A stretch of DNA of 64,000 bases from Marinobacter alexandrii (lineage in GTDB: Bacteria; Bacteroidota; Bacteroidia; Cytophagales; Cyclobacteriaceae). The stretch is taken from assembly GCA_039984955.1 (NCBI GenBank), contig JBDWTN010000005.1:1-64000 (forward strand). Reading direction: 5' to 3'. Below the pieces are notes generated by a model. That model was not told where the DNA came from. It saw nothing but the letters and a program-made list of their open reading frames with translations, and did not search any database. Every line of letters begins with the position of its first letter. Position 1 is the stretch's first letter. Positions 24,627 to 32,701 of this stretch are shown here, one piece after another. Made by a program: the position numbers and the translations under genes.

Positions 24627-25031
24627 TTAATCTGCGGTGGTAATACGAATTGATTCAATGCTCCATGAATCTCCATCGCTGACTAAACTCAAGTGATGAA
24701 TGAGAGAAAAATGGTGCTCCGCCGAACAATCGGTAAGAATAGCTTGGGCAGTCATGTCAGTAACATGTATAGTTTTAATATTGATTGTGCGAGAAATCGT
24801 CTCTGCACCACTTTCTATTTTAGATCTATAATCAGGAAAAGATCCGGTAATTATTTTTTCTGGGGCAACTTGATATGCAAAATCAATACTATCACTAAAT
24901 ATTTTAGAAGAAGTATGAGTCTGACCTGAAGTGGTCCATTGAATGTAATCCATTAAGGTTGTTCTTATTGGCTTGGTGTGATTATCAATCCCTGAAATCA
25001 GAAGCATACAGCTTATTAATATCGTTTTCAT
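24627..25031 (-). CDS. Small secreted NTF2-like (lumazine-binding-like) protein
   Basis: A 134-residue protein with a short signal peptide (KTILISCMLLISG). The pattern, a helix around TLMDYIQWTTSG, IFSDSIDFAYQV, then strands INIKTIHVTDMTAQAILTD and SLIHHLSLVSDGDSWSIESI, fits the NTF2-like cone fold of Bacteroidota 'putative lumazine-binding' proteins. No catalytic residues are evident. The start faces the CRP-family gene across a 115-base divergent region that contains a 14-bp site repeated downstream of that regulator, so control by it is plausible. Confidence 0.65.
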   Translation of the reverse strand: MKTILISCMLLISGIDNHTKPIRTTLMDYIQWTTSGQTHTSSKIFSDSIDFAYQVAPEKIITGSFPDYRSKIESGAETISRTINIKTIHVTDMTAQAILTDCSAEHHFSLIHHLSLVSDGDSWSIESIRITTAD

Positions 25032-25076
25032 TTTATTCTTTTAGAGAACAAAAATTGATCAACGAAGCATCAAAGT

Positions 25077-25090
25077 CATTCACTTAAGTT
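25077..25090. promoter_or_regulatory. Candidate operator, left copy (CATTCACTTAAGTT)
   Basis: The 14-base sequence CATTCACTTAAGTT lies in the divergent region between the NTF2-like gene and the CRP-family gene. Its core ACTTAAGT is a perfect palindrome. An exact inverted copy stands at 25830-25843 on the other side of the regulator gene. Confidence 0.45.
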
Positions 25091-25146
25091 AAAAATTGAA
25101 TTATTTGCCTACCTTCTGAATGATTGGAACATCTAAATAAGAAAGG

Positions 25147-25761
25147 ATGGATATTAGAGATAAGGTAAGGGCTTTCATTAACCAGATCACGATATTAACA
25201 CAGGAGGAAAAAAACGTAATTGTTGAAGAAACTATCATTGAAGAACCTGAGAAAGGCACCATATTACTAAGACAGGGTCAGGTTCCAAAGCGCTGCTTTA
25301 CTGTGCTGGAGGGTTGTGTCAGAGAATATACCATCACTAACGGTGAAGAAAAAACTACAGGCTTTTTCATTGAGGGTGATAAGATCACTCCTCATACGTA
25401 TGATGGCACAGGAGACCCTTCTAATCACTTTCTGGAATGTCTCGAAGATTGTGTACTAACTATAAGTGATAAGAACTTTGAAAAAAGGCTACTCGAACTA
25501 CTCCCTCGTATCGTCGAAGTAATGCCCGCATTTGCTTTAGAGGAACTCAAGAGGGCAAAAGCAGAATGGACGAAGTTTGTTACCTCTTCACCCGAGGAAC
25601 GCTATATGCATTTAATGGAGACCTGCCCTTCCCTATTCAATCGTGTTGCTCATCACCAAATAGCAAGTTATCTGGGCATGCAGCCACAGTCTTTGAGTAG
25701 GATTCGCAAACGTGTTTTTCATAAAGAAAAACGAAACTCCAATGGTTCGGTAAGCACTTAA
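25147..25761 (+). CDS. CRP/FNR-family transcription regulator
   Basis: A 204-residue protein. Residues 20-130 form a cyclic-nucleotide-binding-type beta roll (GTILLRQGQVPKRCFTVLEG, GFFIEGDKI), with a helix AFALEELKRAKAEWTKFV as dimer interface, and a C-terminal winged HTH (RVAHHQIASYLGMQPQSLSRIRK). The typical cAMP-binding arginine pocket is not obvious, and there are no clustered cysteines for an Fe-S cluster, so the ligand is unknown. In Bacteroidota such proteins often respond to stress. Inverted copies of a 14-bp palindromic site flank the gene, which suggests it controls itself and both neighbours. Confidence 0.85.
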   Translation: MDIRDKVRAFINQITILTQEEKNVIVEETIIEEPEKGTILLRQGQVPKRCFTVLEGCVREYTITNGEEKTTGFFIEGDKITPHTYDGTGDPSNHFLECLEDCVLTISDKNFEKRLLELLPRIVEVMPAFALEELKRAKAEWTKFVTSSPEERYMHLMETCPSLFNRVAHHQIASYLGMQPQSLSRIRKRVFHKEKRNSNGSVST

Positions 25762-25829
25762 GAGAACCCCTCCATAAAGTAAACTTCCACATTACCCTTT
25801 GCTTTATTTAAGTGTAATGATCATCTATA

Positions 25830-25843
25830 AACTTAAGTGAATG
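25830..25843. promoter_or_regulatory. Candidate operator, right copy (inverted)
   Basis: AACTTAAGTGAATG is the exact reverse complement of the site at 25077-25090. It lies between the CRP-family gene and the START-like lipoprotein gene, 47 bases before that start. A half match (TTTAAGTGTAA) stands 20 bases upstream. Confidence 0.45.
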
Positions 25844-25889
25844 CATAGCAATGTGCTGCCATCCAACTTTGTAAAAAAATTAGTTGGAT

Positions 25890-26615
25890 ATGACCGCACG
25901 AAAAAATCAGAACAAAAGAAAACCTGCCAAAGTATCAATGCGAATTTGCTTTATGACTATTGTCACCTCCTTACTCGTTAGCTGCGCAGGTTATAAGCGA
26001 ATTAACTCATCAACTGACGAAAATGAGGGATGGACGCTTGTAAAAGTTGAAAAAGGTGACAATCCTTCGTGGAAAGCCTATTCCCGAAAATTAGCAGGAA
26101 CCAGTTTCATTGAATATAAAATTGAAGGTAATGTGGCATCCACCCCTGATTCTTGTTTCATATGGTTTAAGCGAGACATTCATGAATTAGCTGAAGGTTC
26201 AAAGAGCAAAAAGTATCCAACGTATGAAATAGTTCATGAGTCCGGGGACAGTCTAGTCACTTATGTTGTTCATAATGAGCCGTATCCATTGAAAGATACC
26301 GAGATGAGTGTCAGATATGTGTATTTCAATCATGACAGTGGCGCTAAAGATGTCAAATGGCGTGAGGCTTGGAATGAAAGATTTATTGAACCCTCGAAAA
26401 AATTAAATAGAGTAGAGACCTTCAGAGGTTCATGGACCTTCTCTCCCACTCCTAGTGGTTCCACTGTAGCCGTAACAACAGTGCAATTTGACCCTAAAAA
26501 CATGCCACGATCTTTAGTTGAACCTATGGTGATCAAGTTCCTGAGAGACGGTTTAGAGGACATCAGAAAGAGGAACTCGCAGAATATTTTAGTAACTCAA
26601 ACTTCAAGAAAATGA
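25890..26615 (+). CDS. START/SRPBCC-like lipoprotein
   Basis: A 241-residue protein. The ATG at 25890 is preferred over an in-frame TTG six bases earlier. A basic leader and a lipobox (VTSLLVSCAG) predict a lipoprotein. The body resembles START-domain proteins: WTLVKVEKGDNPSWKAYSRK, then GTSFIEYKIEG, YVVHNEPYPLKDTEMSVRYVY, and a final GGSTVAV-like strand with a long C-terminal helix (RSLVEPMVIKFLRDGLEDIRKR). START domains bind lipids in a deep cavity. It overlaps the next gene by four bases. Probable regulation by the upstream CRP-family protein. Confidence 0.75.
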   Translation: MTARKNQNKRKPAKVSMRICFMTIVTSLLVSCAGYKRINSSTDENEGWTLVKVEKGDNPSWKAYSRKLAGTSFIEYKIEGNVASTPDSCFIWFKRDIHELAEGSKSKKYPTYEIVHESGDSLVTYVVHNEPYPLKDTEMSVRYVYFNHDSGAKDVKWREAWNERFIEPSKKLNRVETFRGSWTFSPTPSGSTVAVTTVQFDPKNMPRSLVEPMVIKFLRDGLEDIRKRNSQNILVTQTSRK

Positions 26616-27025
26616 TTTTTAATCAAAAGATAAGCCCGCAAATCCTCCTATCCACCTTATGGGTATTTATCCTGCTCAATATGATCTTTAGAGATCTTCA
26701 TCAATTTGGTCACCCTGGTTTTTTGGAAGAGATGATGACTGGAGTGGTTAACGGTGTGAAAATCACCGAGGAGCTCATGTTATTTGGTGGATTTCTCGCA
26801 GAAATACCCATCATAATGGTACTACTATCACGGGTTCTTGTGGATAGAGTAAACAAGTGGGCCAACATCATTGCTAGTGTGGTCACTATGCTTATACTAT
26901 TTAGCACTTTACCTTCAGCAGATATGGATGACATATTCTTCATGATCATTGAAGTAGCAGCCTTCTTATTAATAATACGAACTGCACTGAATTTATCATT
27001 TCTCGATGTTTGCAATAATGGCTAA
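26612..27025 (+). CDS. Small four-helix membrane protein, DUF6326-like
   Basis: A 137-residue inner-membrane protein with four predicted transmembrane helices: ILLSTLWVFILLNMIFRDL, ELMLFGGFLAEIPIIMVLLS, WANIIASVVTMLILFS and FFMIIEVAAFLLIIRTAL. The layout, including a short PGFLEEMMTG loop after helix 1, matches what I recall of DUF6326. No charged pore residues suggest a transport role. The start overlaps the stop of the START lipoprotein by four bases, so the two are translationally coupled. Confidence 0.7.
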   Translation: MIFNQKISPQILLSTLWVFILLNMIFRDLHQFGHPGFLEEMMTGVVNGVKITEELMLFGGFLAEIPIIMVLLSRVLVDRVNKWANIIASVVTMLILFSTLPSADMDDIFFMIIEVAAFLLIIRTALNLSFLDVCNNG

Positions 27026-27110
27026 TAATGGCTTAATCCTATATTTTCTTATTTTGACCTTTTAAAGAAAATAAGCACGTTCAACAGCCCAATACACTAA
27101 AAAAGTACTT

Positions 27111-27470
27111 ATGAAAACAATCAACATACAAGACAAATTAGATTTGATAAATGATCATTGGAAACCAAGAGTTATAGCTGAACTAAATGGACAGCAGGTA
27201 AAAATCTCAAAAATAAAAGGTGAATTTGTTTGGCATGATCACAAAGAGGAGGAGGAGCTTTTTTTTATCATAAAAGGCACAATGATTATGGAATTTAGAG
27301 ACAAAAAAACAGAAGTAGGTCCTGGAGAAATGATTGTTGTTCCTAAAGGAGTCGAACATAGACCTGTTGCAAAGGAAGAAGTCTGGATGATGCTCTTTGA
27401 ACCCCAGAACATAAAACACTCAGGAGATGTAATTTCCGATTTAACCATTGATAGCTACGAAAAAATATAG
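27111..27470 (+). CDS. Cupin-domain protein
   Basis: A 119-residue single cupin barrel. Motif 1 WHDHKEEEELFFIIKG and motif 2 PGEMIVVPKGVEHRPVA give the expected metal ligands (two His and Glu in motif 1, His in motif 2). Such small cupins are found as mannose-6-phosphate-isomerase-like or dioxygenase-like enzymes or as binding proteins; the substrate is unknown. It is 30 bases upstream of the broken racemase gene on the same strand, and both may have formed one unit. Confidence 0.8.
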   Translation: MKTINIQDKLDLINDHWKPRVIAELNGQQVKISKIKGEFVWHDHKEEEELFFIIKGTMIMEFRDKKTEVGPGEMIVVPKGVEHRPVAKEEVWMMLFEPQNIKHSGDVISDLTIDSYEKI

Positions 27471-27499
27471 TACTATCAAAGTGTCTAAAGACAATATAT

Positions 27500-28219
27500 A
27501 TGAAAAAAATTGGATTAGTAGGAGGCATCAGTTGGACGTCTACCTTAGATTATTACAAATATATTAATGAAGGAATAAATCAAAAATTAGGCGGATTTGA
27601 TGCTGCTGAATGTGTGATCTATTCTTTAAACTTTGGAGATATCCAAAGGAAAGAATGGGTCAACTCATTTGATCTCATTTTAAAGGCCTGTAAAACGATT
27701 GAATGAACTGGAGTTGACGCCATAGTATTATGTGCTAATACTGCGCATTTATTCGCTGATACCATTCAGAAGGAAATTGATATTCCAATCATTCATATTG
27801 TTAAAGCAACAGCATGTGAAATCCAGAAATCTGGTTTGAAACAAGTCGGATTATTAGGAACGCAATTTACTATGGAAATGAATTTCTACCATGATAAACT
27901 CAATGAATACGACATACAAGTACTCATTCCAGAAAGTCAAAAAGACATAGCGGAGATACAACATATTGTTAAAAATGAGTTGGGCAAAGGAATTATTACA
28001 TCAGATTCAAAAAAGAAATTCATTCAATATGCCAAAAATTTAATTAGCCGTGGTGCTGAAGGTATTGTGCTAGGTTGCACGGAAATCCCATTACTCATAG
28101 AGCAAGACGATTTTAATTTTCCTGTTTTTGATACTGCTAAGATACATGTTGAACATATTATTGATTTTGCTTTGAATAATAAACCAGGGAACGTTAATGA
28201 AAGTAATTGTATATACTAA
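27500..28219 (+). pseudogene. Aspartate/glutamate racemase, interrupted by an in-frame TGA
   Basis: The reading frame encodes a 239-residue amino-acid racemase: GLVGGISWTSTLDYY at the start, VLCANTAHLF with the first catalytic Cys, and GIVLGCTEIPLL with the second. The frame is unbroken except for one TGA at 27704-27706 (codon 69), in a position where family members have a polar or small residue. There is no frameshift on either side and both cysteines survive, so the nonsense change is recent, or the codon is read through. Nothing supports selenocysteine. An independent start at 27836 (TTG) would lack the first half of the fold. Confidence 0.75.
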
Positions 28220-28281
28220 ACATGGTTCTCCAGACTTCTTATAGCTCGATCTTTCACAACATTTAGAATAAAAAATAATTC

Positions 28282-28626
28282 ATGCCACATTTTGTAATTG
28301 ACTGCTCTGAAAATATCGTAAAAATAAAATCCCCTAAAGAAATTATTCAGAAAGTATATGATACAGCAGAATCAACTGAGCTTTTTGATAGCGGAGATAT
28401 TAAGGTAAGGATTAATGCTTTTGAATATTATAATATCGGAAATACTAAAGATGATTTTATTCATATTTTCGCTAATATTATGGAAGGACGAACTATTTCT
28501 CAAAAAAGAAATCTTTCTGAAAAAATTATTACTGAATTGAAATTAATGTTCCCTGCTACTCCGATTATTTCTATCAATATCAGCGATTTTGAAAAAACTA
28601 CTTATTGTAATAAATCTATGGTATGA
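28282..28626 (+). CDS. 5-carboxymethyl-2-hydroxymuconate isomerase-like tautomerase
   Basis: A 114-residue protein of the tautomerase superfamily (CHMI/HpaF-like). It begins MPHFVIDCSENI, so Pro2 becomes the N-terminal catalytic proline after Met removal. A central INAFEYYNIGN stretch and the IISINISDFEKTTYCNK tail match the family. It is 60 bases after the racemase frame on the same strand. The ortholog acts in homoprotocatechuate degradation, but no other pathway gene is nearby, so the substrate here is uncertain. Confidence 0.75.
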   Translation: MPHFVIDCSENIVKIKSPKEIIQKVYDTAESTELFDSGDIKVRINAFEYYNIGNTKDDFIHIFANIMEGRTISQKRNLSEKIITELKLMFPATPIISINISDFEKTTYCNKSMV

Positions 28627-28790
28627 AATGGAATAGAAGCGTTCGGTAATAACCTACATAACACATTGCCAAAATTTAGCTGACGTCTTGAAAGGTGGAA
28701 CAATGTGTCTTCATTTCAAATACCTACCTTTAATTAATTATTAAACAACGTTGGTATGTTTTGCTAAGTAATCATATTATACTAATAATC

Positions 28791-28848
28791 CCGCACACAT
28801 TTGCCATTCCCACTTGCCTTCCTACTTAAAAATGTCAAAAGAGTGCTC
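28791..28848. repeat. Palindromic interspersed repeat (module A), copy 7
   Basis: CACACATTTGCCATT on the left and AATGTCAAAAGAGTG on the right. One position of the stem (C against T) is unpaired here, while copies 3 and 8 restore it with T-A or A-T. Confidence 0.65.
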
Positions 28849-28936
28849 TTATATATATACCAAGAAATGATGTAATCGTTTTTAATTGATGTTACAGGGC
28901 TTCCCTAAACTATTAATCCCACCCCTGAACCCAATC

Positions 28937-28951
28937 TGCCTGCCGCAGGCA
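28937..28951. repeat. Module C palindrome, second copy
   Basis: TGCCTGCCGCAGGCA, a 7-bp perfect stem around one base, in the context CTAAACTATTAATCCC ... GAACCCAAT shared with the copies at 13.1 and 32.2 kb. Confidence 0.55.
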
Positions 28952-29063
28952 AGGCTATTATTAACGGTGGACGCCTAGTCATAATGCAGGATACTACTCA
29001 GACCGATAACAGGGCTATTATTTAATGCCAGTTGGCCGAAGACCTACTGAACTGGTTATTAAG

Positions 29064-31667
29064 TCATTCTACCTTCAAAGCCTCATTAACATCAACTTTA
29101 GCCGACTTTGCTGTTTGAGAGATGATCGTAACCCACGCAACGAAAAGTATCAGGAAGCCGGCAAAAACAAAATAGATCGGTCTTAAGGCAATGCGATAAG
29201 CGAAACCATCCAACCAAATTTTCATCAAGTAATATCCTAATGGTAAGGCGATCAGTATGGCAATAATTACGAGAGCTATAAAATCACGGGACAAAAGTTG
29301 AGCTATTTGAAGACTACTTGATCCCAAGACTTTTCTAATGGCAATTTCCTTAAACCTTGTTTGTGAATGAAAAGCTGTCAGTGCTAAGAGCCCCAGACAG
29401 GAAATGGTAATAGCTATGAAAGAAAAATATTTGGATAACGTAGCAATCCGCTCTTCCTCTTCATATAATTTTTGGTAGTTGTCATCAATGAACCTGAAAT
29501 CGAACGGATAGCCAGGGTTAAATGAAGCATACAATTCTTCCAGTCTTGAGATGGTTTCTATTCTGTTTTCAGATTCAATTTTCACTATGAAATTTTCACC
29601 CTTGGATGAGATTGTAAAGTAGAAGGGCTGGATTCTTTCATGCATACCCTGAAAATGAAAATCCTTCACTACTCCGACTATGGTAAGCATCTCTCCTCTC
29701 CATAATTTTTGACCTAGCGGGTCTTCATGGCCCATCAATTTTGCAGTTGTTTCATTGATGACGATGGCTGAACTGTCGGATGGAAAATCCGTGGAAAGAA
29801 AACGTCCTTCGATCAACTCAACTCCCATCATTTTAGCCATTTCATACCCTCCTTCTATAAAGTGAAACTCTACACTTCTGTCTGCGGGATCCTGATCTTT
29901 CCACTGCACGTTGGAACCACCACTTAGCCTGCGCCCCAGGTTTCCCCACATGTAGGATACCTCTTTGATTCCGGGTATATTTTTGGCTTCATTCATAAAC
30001 GTGCCAAATTCACTGCTCATCTTGCCCTCTAATCGGAATGAAATCAACTGTTCCTGATCGTACCCTAAATTGACTTTATTAACAAATTGAATTTGCATAT
30101 AAATCACAACCATCGAAACAACGAGGGCCACAGAAATGGTAAATTGAAACACGACCAAACCTTTACGCACCCAGAGACCTCCCATTCCGGATTGTATTTT
30201 CCCTTTAAGCGCAGGAACCGGATTGAAGTTTGAAAGATACAGACCAGGGTAAATTCCTGAAATGAATCCAGTGAAGAACGCAATGGACAAAACAGGAATA
30301 CCTGAACTGAAAATATCAACAGCGGAGAGTTCTTTACCCGTGACCTCATTGAATGAGGATAGCAACAAAAGGACCACTCCTATGGCTATAATCAGCGACA
30401 AAAAAGAGATTATGATTGATTCTCCGAAGTATTGATACATCAACTCCTTTCGCTGAACTCCCATGGCTTTCTTCACCCCTATTTCTTTGATTCTTCTGGA
30501 AGCTTGTGCCGTGGATAAATTCATGTAATTGATACAAGCGATGAGAAGAATGAATAGCGCGATGAGCGAAAATATGCGCAAATAAATCAATCGCCCCGGT
30601 ACCGGATGTCCACTTTCATATTGACCATAGAGATATTTGTCAGCGTACGGTTGAGTAAGTAAAGTTTGCCTTGTATGCTTCAGTTTTGTTTTTAAGAAAT
30701 CCCTTATTTTCTCATTGAAAGCAACAAGATCTACATCCTTATGCAGAACCAAATGTGTCTGTGTTCCACCATTTGTCCAATTATTTACTTCAGGACGTCC
30801 AGCTAAAAATTGATCAAAACTAAAGAGGAAATCATAGGTAAATGATGCATTAGTTCTTTTATCAAATACACCGGAAACGATATATGATCCATCAAAAAAA
30901 TGTTGTCCTTTAAATTGGACGGTCTTGCCAATGGCATCATTGGTGTTTCCAAACAGTACATCTGCAAGCCTTGCAGAAATGACAATATTGTTTTTATCAG
31001 CGAACGCTTGTTGTTTATCTCCCGCCATGAAATCGCATTCGAATACATTCAGATAACCATCACCTACAAACTGGGGAAACGCCCTTACATACTCATTATC
31101 AAATGAAAGTACTCCTTGATAATACGGGTGTTCCAGCACAGGAAAAGCGTAGGCTACTTCAGGCAGCTCTTTCTCCATCGCTTCCGGTAGCGGTGTAGGT
31201 GTCAATTCACTGGTAATCACTCCGGATGGAATATCACTGTTTACCAAAACCTGATGATGCCTATAGCTATCCGCTTCGTTGAATTGATCCATATTCAATT
31301 CGTCATTGACCCACAAGAAGATCAATAAGGCACTTGCCAAACCACACGTGAGACCAATGAGGTTGATGAGAAATGTGCTCTTATAGCGCTTATAATTTCG
31401 CAAAGAAATGATGATGTTGTGTTTAAACATATCAAATTGGTTATATGATCGATGATGTTTTCCCTTTTTCATCAAGGCGGGCCTCAGCAGTTTTACTGTA
31501 TCAAAAACGTAGAAAAGTCTGGCTTTTGTAGAACCAAATGCATCTACATTATCCCGAAAGCGTTCTTCAAGGTCTCCTTCAATTTCTTCAAGGAATTCGC
31601 GGTGAATCAACCAACGAACCATACTTACAGGCCAGCCAGGAGGTGATATTTTATCTGAATTTCTCAT
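29064..31667 (-). CDS. ABC-type FtsX/MacB-like permease with PadR-linked prefix domain
   Basis: An 867-residue integral membrane protein. The first 75 residues (PPGWPVSMVRWLIHREFLEE, IEGDLEERFRD) form the permease prefix domain found in Bacteroidota next to PadR genes. Then comes a MacB-type core: TM1 at about 95-115, a large periplasmic domain, a FtsX bundle (ASRRIKEIGVKKAMGVQRKE) and a second copy of the unit with RFKEIAIRKVLGSSS near the C terminus. No ATPase is encoded nearby. These permeases are probably mechanotransmitters for antimicrobial or envelope stress response. Its ATG overlaps the PadR stop (31664-31667). Confidence 0.85.
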   Translation of the reverse strand: MRNSDKISPPGWPVSMVRWLIHREFLEEIEGDLEERFRDNVDAFGSTKARLFYVFDTVKLLRPALMKKGKHHRSYNQFDMFKHNIIISLRNYKRYKSTFLINLIGLTCGLASALLIFLWVNDELNMDQFNEADSYRHHQVLVNSDIPSGVITSELTPTPLPEAMEKELPEVAYAFPVLEHPYYQGVLSFDNEYVRAFPQFVGDGYLNVFECDFMAGDKQQAFADKNNIVISARLADVLFGNTNDAIGKTVQFKGQHFFDGSYIVSGVFDKRTNASFTYDFLFSFDQFLAGRPEVNNWTNGGTQTHLVLHKDVDLVAFNEKIRDFLKTKLKHTRQTLLTQPYADKYLYGQYESGHPVPGRLIYLRIFSLIALFILLIACINYMNLSTAQASRRIKEIGVKKAMGVQRKELMYQYFGESIIISFLSLIIAIGVVLLLLSSFNEVTGKELSAVDIFSSGIPVLSIAFFTGFISGIYPGLYLSNFNPVPALKGKIQSGMGGLWVRKGLVVFQFTISVALVVSMVVIYMQIQFVNKVNLGYDQEQLISFRLEGKMSSEFGTFMNEAKNIPGIKEVSYMWGNLGRRLSGGSNVQWKDQDPADRSVEFHFIEGGYEMAKMMGVELIEGRFLSTDFPSDSSAIVINETTAKLMGHEDPLGQKLWRGEMLTIVGVVKDFHFQGMHERIQPFYFTISSKGENFIVKIESENRIETISRLEELYASFNPGYPFDFRFIDDNYQKLYEEEERIATLSKYFSFIAITISCLGLLALTAFHSQTRFKEIAIRKVLGSSSLQIAQLLSRDFIALVIIAILIALPLGYYLMKIWLDGFAYRIALRPIYFVFAGFLILFVAWVTIISQTAKSAKVDVNEALKVE

Positions 31668-31999
31668 TGAGCTTTACTAATACCGAGTTTAGGCATAGAG
31701 TCCCACAATTGAGTACGGATATCTTTTAATTCACTCAATACCTGATGAGCGTATGAGGTAGCTGAGTAGATACGCTTTCTCTTGCCCCCTCTTTTCTTTG
31801 AAGCTTCTCCCCATTCTGAGGTGAGGAAGCCCTTTTCTTCCATTCTTTTTAAGGCAGTTTGGATAGCTCCTACGCTTAATCGTTCATTGAGACGTTGCTC
31901 TAATTCTCGTTGAATTTCATTACCATAAGCTTCATGTTGTAAGACAATCACTGTGAGCAAAATCAACTCTTGAAACTCCCCTAGTTTAGTCTTCTTCAT
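31664..31999 (-). CDS. PadR-family transcription regulator
   Basis: A 111-residue winged-helix protein: KLGEFQELILLTVIVLQ, AYGNEIQRELEQRL, SVGAIQTALKRMEEKGFLTS and a basic wing (KKRGGKRKRIYSATSYAH). PadR proteins repress efflux or stress genes until a small molecule binds. It is the first gene of a two-gene operon with the overlapping permease, the standard arrangement for this permease class, and probably autoregulates. Confidence 0.85.
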   Translation of the reverse strand: MKKTKLGEFQELILLTVIVLQHEAYGNEIQRELEQRLNERLSVGAIQTALKRMEEKGFLTSEWGEASKKRGGKRKRIYSATSYAHQVLSELKDIRTQLWDSMPKLGISKAQ

Positions 32000-32008
32000 T
32001 TCATTTAC

Positions 32009-32058
32009 TACTAATTGAAGTAAATATAAGAATTATATTTTATACTAATTGAAGTTTT
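32009..32058 (-). promoter_or_regulatory. Candidate PadR operator (repeated ACTAATTGAAGT)
   Basis: ACTAATTGAAGT occurs twice about 36 bases apart directly upstream of the PadR start codon, and TACTAGTA-like sequence follows. PadR binding sites are typically AT-rich dyads near the promoter. The second copy reads ACTAATTGAAGTTT. Functional assignment is inferred from position. Confidence 0.4.
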
Positions 32059-32112
32059 TATTAAAATTTACTAGTATAATTTCAACTTATTGTATGAATC
32101 CAGGGTTAATTG

Positions 32113-32173
32113 TTCGTATAAATTTGACATTCAATCCACCTCTACTCTTCCAAAAATGTCAAAAGACTACTCG
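32113..32173. repeat. Palindromic interspersed repeat (module A), copy 8
   Basis: AATTTGACATT on the left pairs exactly with AATGTCAAA on the right. Compared with copy 3 (TTTGTCATT/AATGACAAA) both arms have changed at the same position, so a base pair was swapped rather than broken. Confidence 0.6.
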
Positions 32174-32262
32174 TTTGTACCAGAAATGAAGTGCTAATGA
32201 TAAAAAGGTCTTGGCTGTCCGTCTGGTCCTAAACTATTAATTCCTGCCCTCGAACCGAACCT

Positions 32263-32276
32263 GCCTGGTGGCAGGC
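32263..32276. repeat. Module C palindrome, third copy (degenerate)
   Basis: GCCTG-GTGG-CAGGC in the same CTAAACTATTAATTCC ... GAACCGAAC context as the copies at 13164 and 28937. Confidence 0.45.
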
Positions 32277-32306
32277 TGGCGCAGAGCTGTATAATAAAGC
32301 TCTGGT

Positions 32307-32531
32307 TTAAGCAGGTATAAAATCCTCCAATTCTTCAACCCAATACCCATACTTAGATAGAGAGTCAATGACCTCATCAGCAATATATTTATGACTCTCT
32401 ACTTTAAGTATTTTGTCGCAATCTTCTAAGTCGGTACTCCACCTAATTATATCATCGATATTACCAAACATTACTTCTATGTCTAATAAATCCTTTTCCT
32501 CCATAGAAGTCTTGAAAACTGAAATAATCAT
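32307..32531 (-). CDS. Small conserved Bacteroidota protein, ferredoxin-like fold suspected
   Basis: A 74-residue protein: SVFKTSM at the start, DLEDCDKILKVES in the middle and EVIDSLSKYGYWVEEL at the end. Small proteins with an FKTN...DLEDCD-IL-VE pattern are widespread in Bacteroidota and probably fold like heavy-metal-associated domains, but the metal-binding Cys pair is absent. Cytoplasmic; function unknown. Monocistronic between the PadR region and the metalloprotease gene. Confidence 0.6.
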   Translation of the reverse strand: MIISVFKTSMEEKDLLDIEVMFGNIDDIIRWSTDLEDCDKILKVESHKYIADEVIDSLSKYGYWVEELEDFIPA

Positions 32532-32701
32532 AGATTAACTTACTCTTCTGTTTAAGTTCACACCTCTATATAATGTACTTCATTGCACAGCGCTTGCCCT
32601 TTCAGGCAACTAGCTCTAATAATTCAAGTTTCAAACAAAAGCCTCAGAGAGCGTCCACTGCGCGACACTCTCTTTTCGGCATCTTGTCTTAAAAAGTAGT
32701 T

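Larger units (their letters stand above)
28627..29063. other. Convergent intergenic region with repeats
   Basis: Between the ends of a plus-strand and a minus-strand gene. It holds module A copy 7 (28791-28848), then the longer repeat with its palindrome (28913-28995). No coding frame or clear T-rich terminator is seen. Confidence 0.5.
32000..32306. other. Intergenic region upstream of PadR with repeats
   Basis: The first 90 bases, AT-rich with ACTAATTGAAGT direct repeats (around 32009-32022 and 32045-32058), are the likely PadR operator region. Module A copy 8 (32113-32173) and a module C remnant (32230-32290) follow. A 7-bp hairpin CAGAGCT-N9-AGCTCTG at 32282-32304 lies just after the stop of the 74-residue gene. 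Confidence 0.5.

Noticed and set aside
27704-27706. TGA read as selenocysteine in the racemase
   Set aside because: The position is not a catalytic cysteine and no SECIS-like stem is apparent directly after the codon.
32645-32675. GAGAGCGTC ... GACACTCTC stem followed by TTTT as a terminator
   Set aside because: It has a mismatch and points along the plus strand, where no gene ends nearby.
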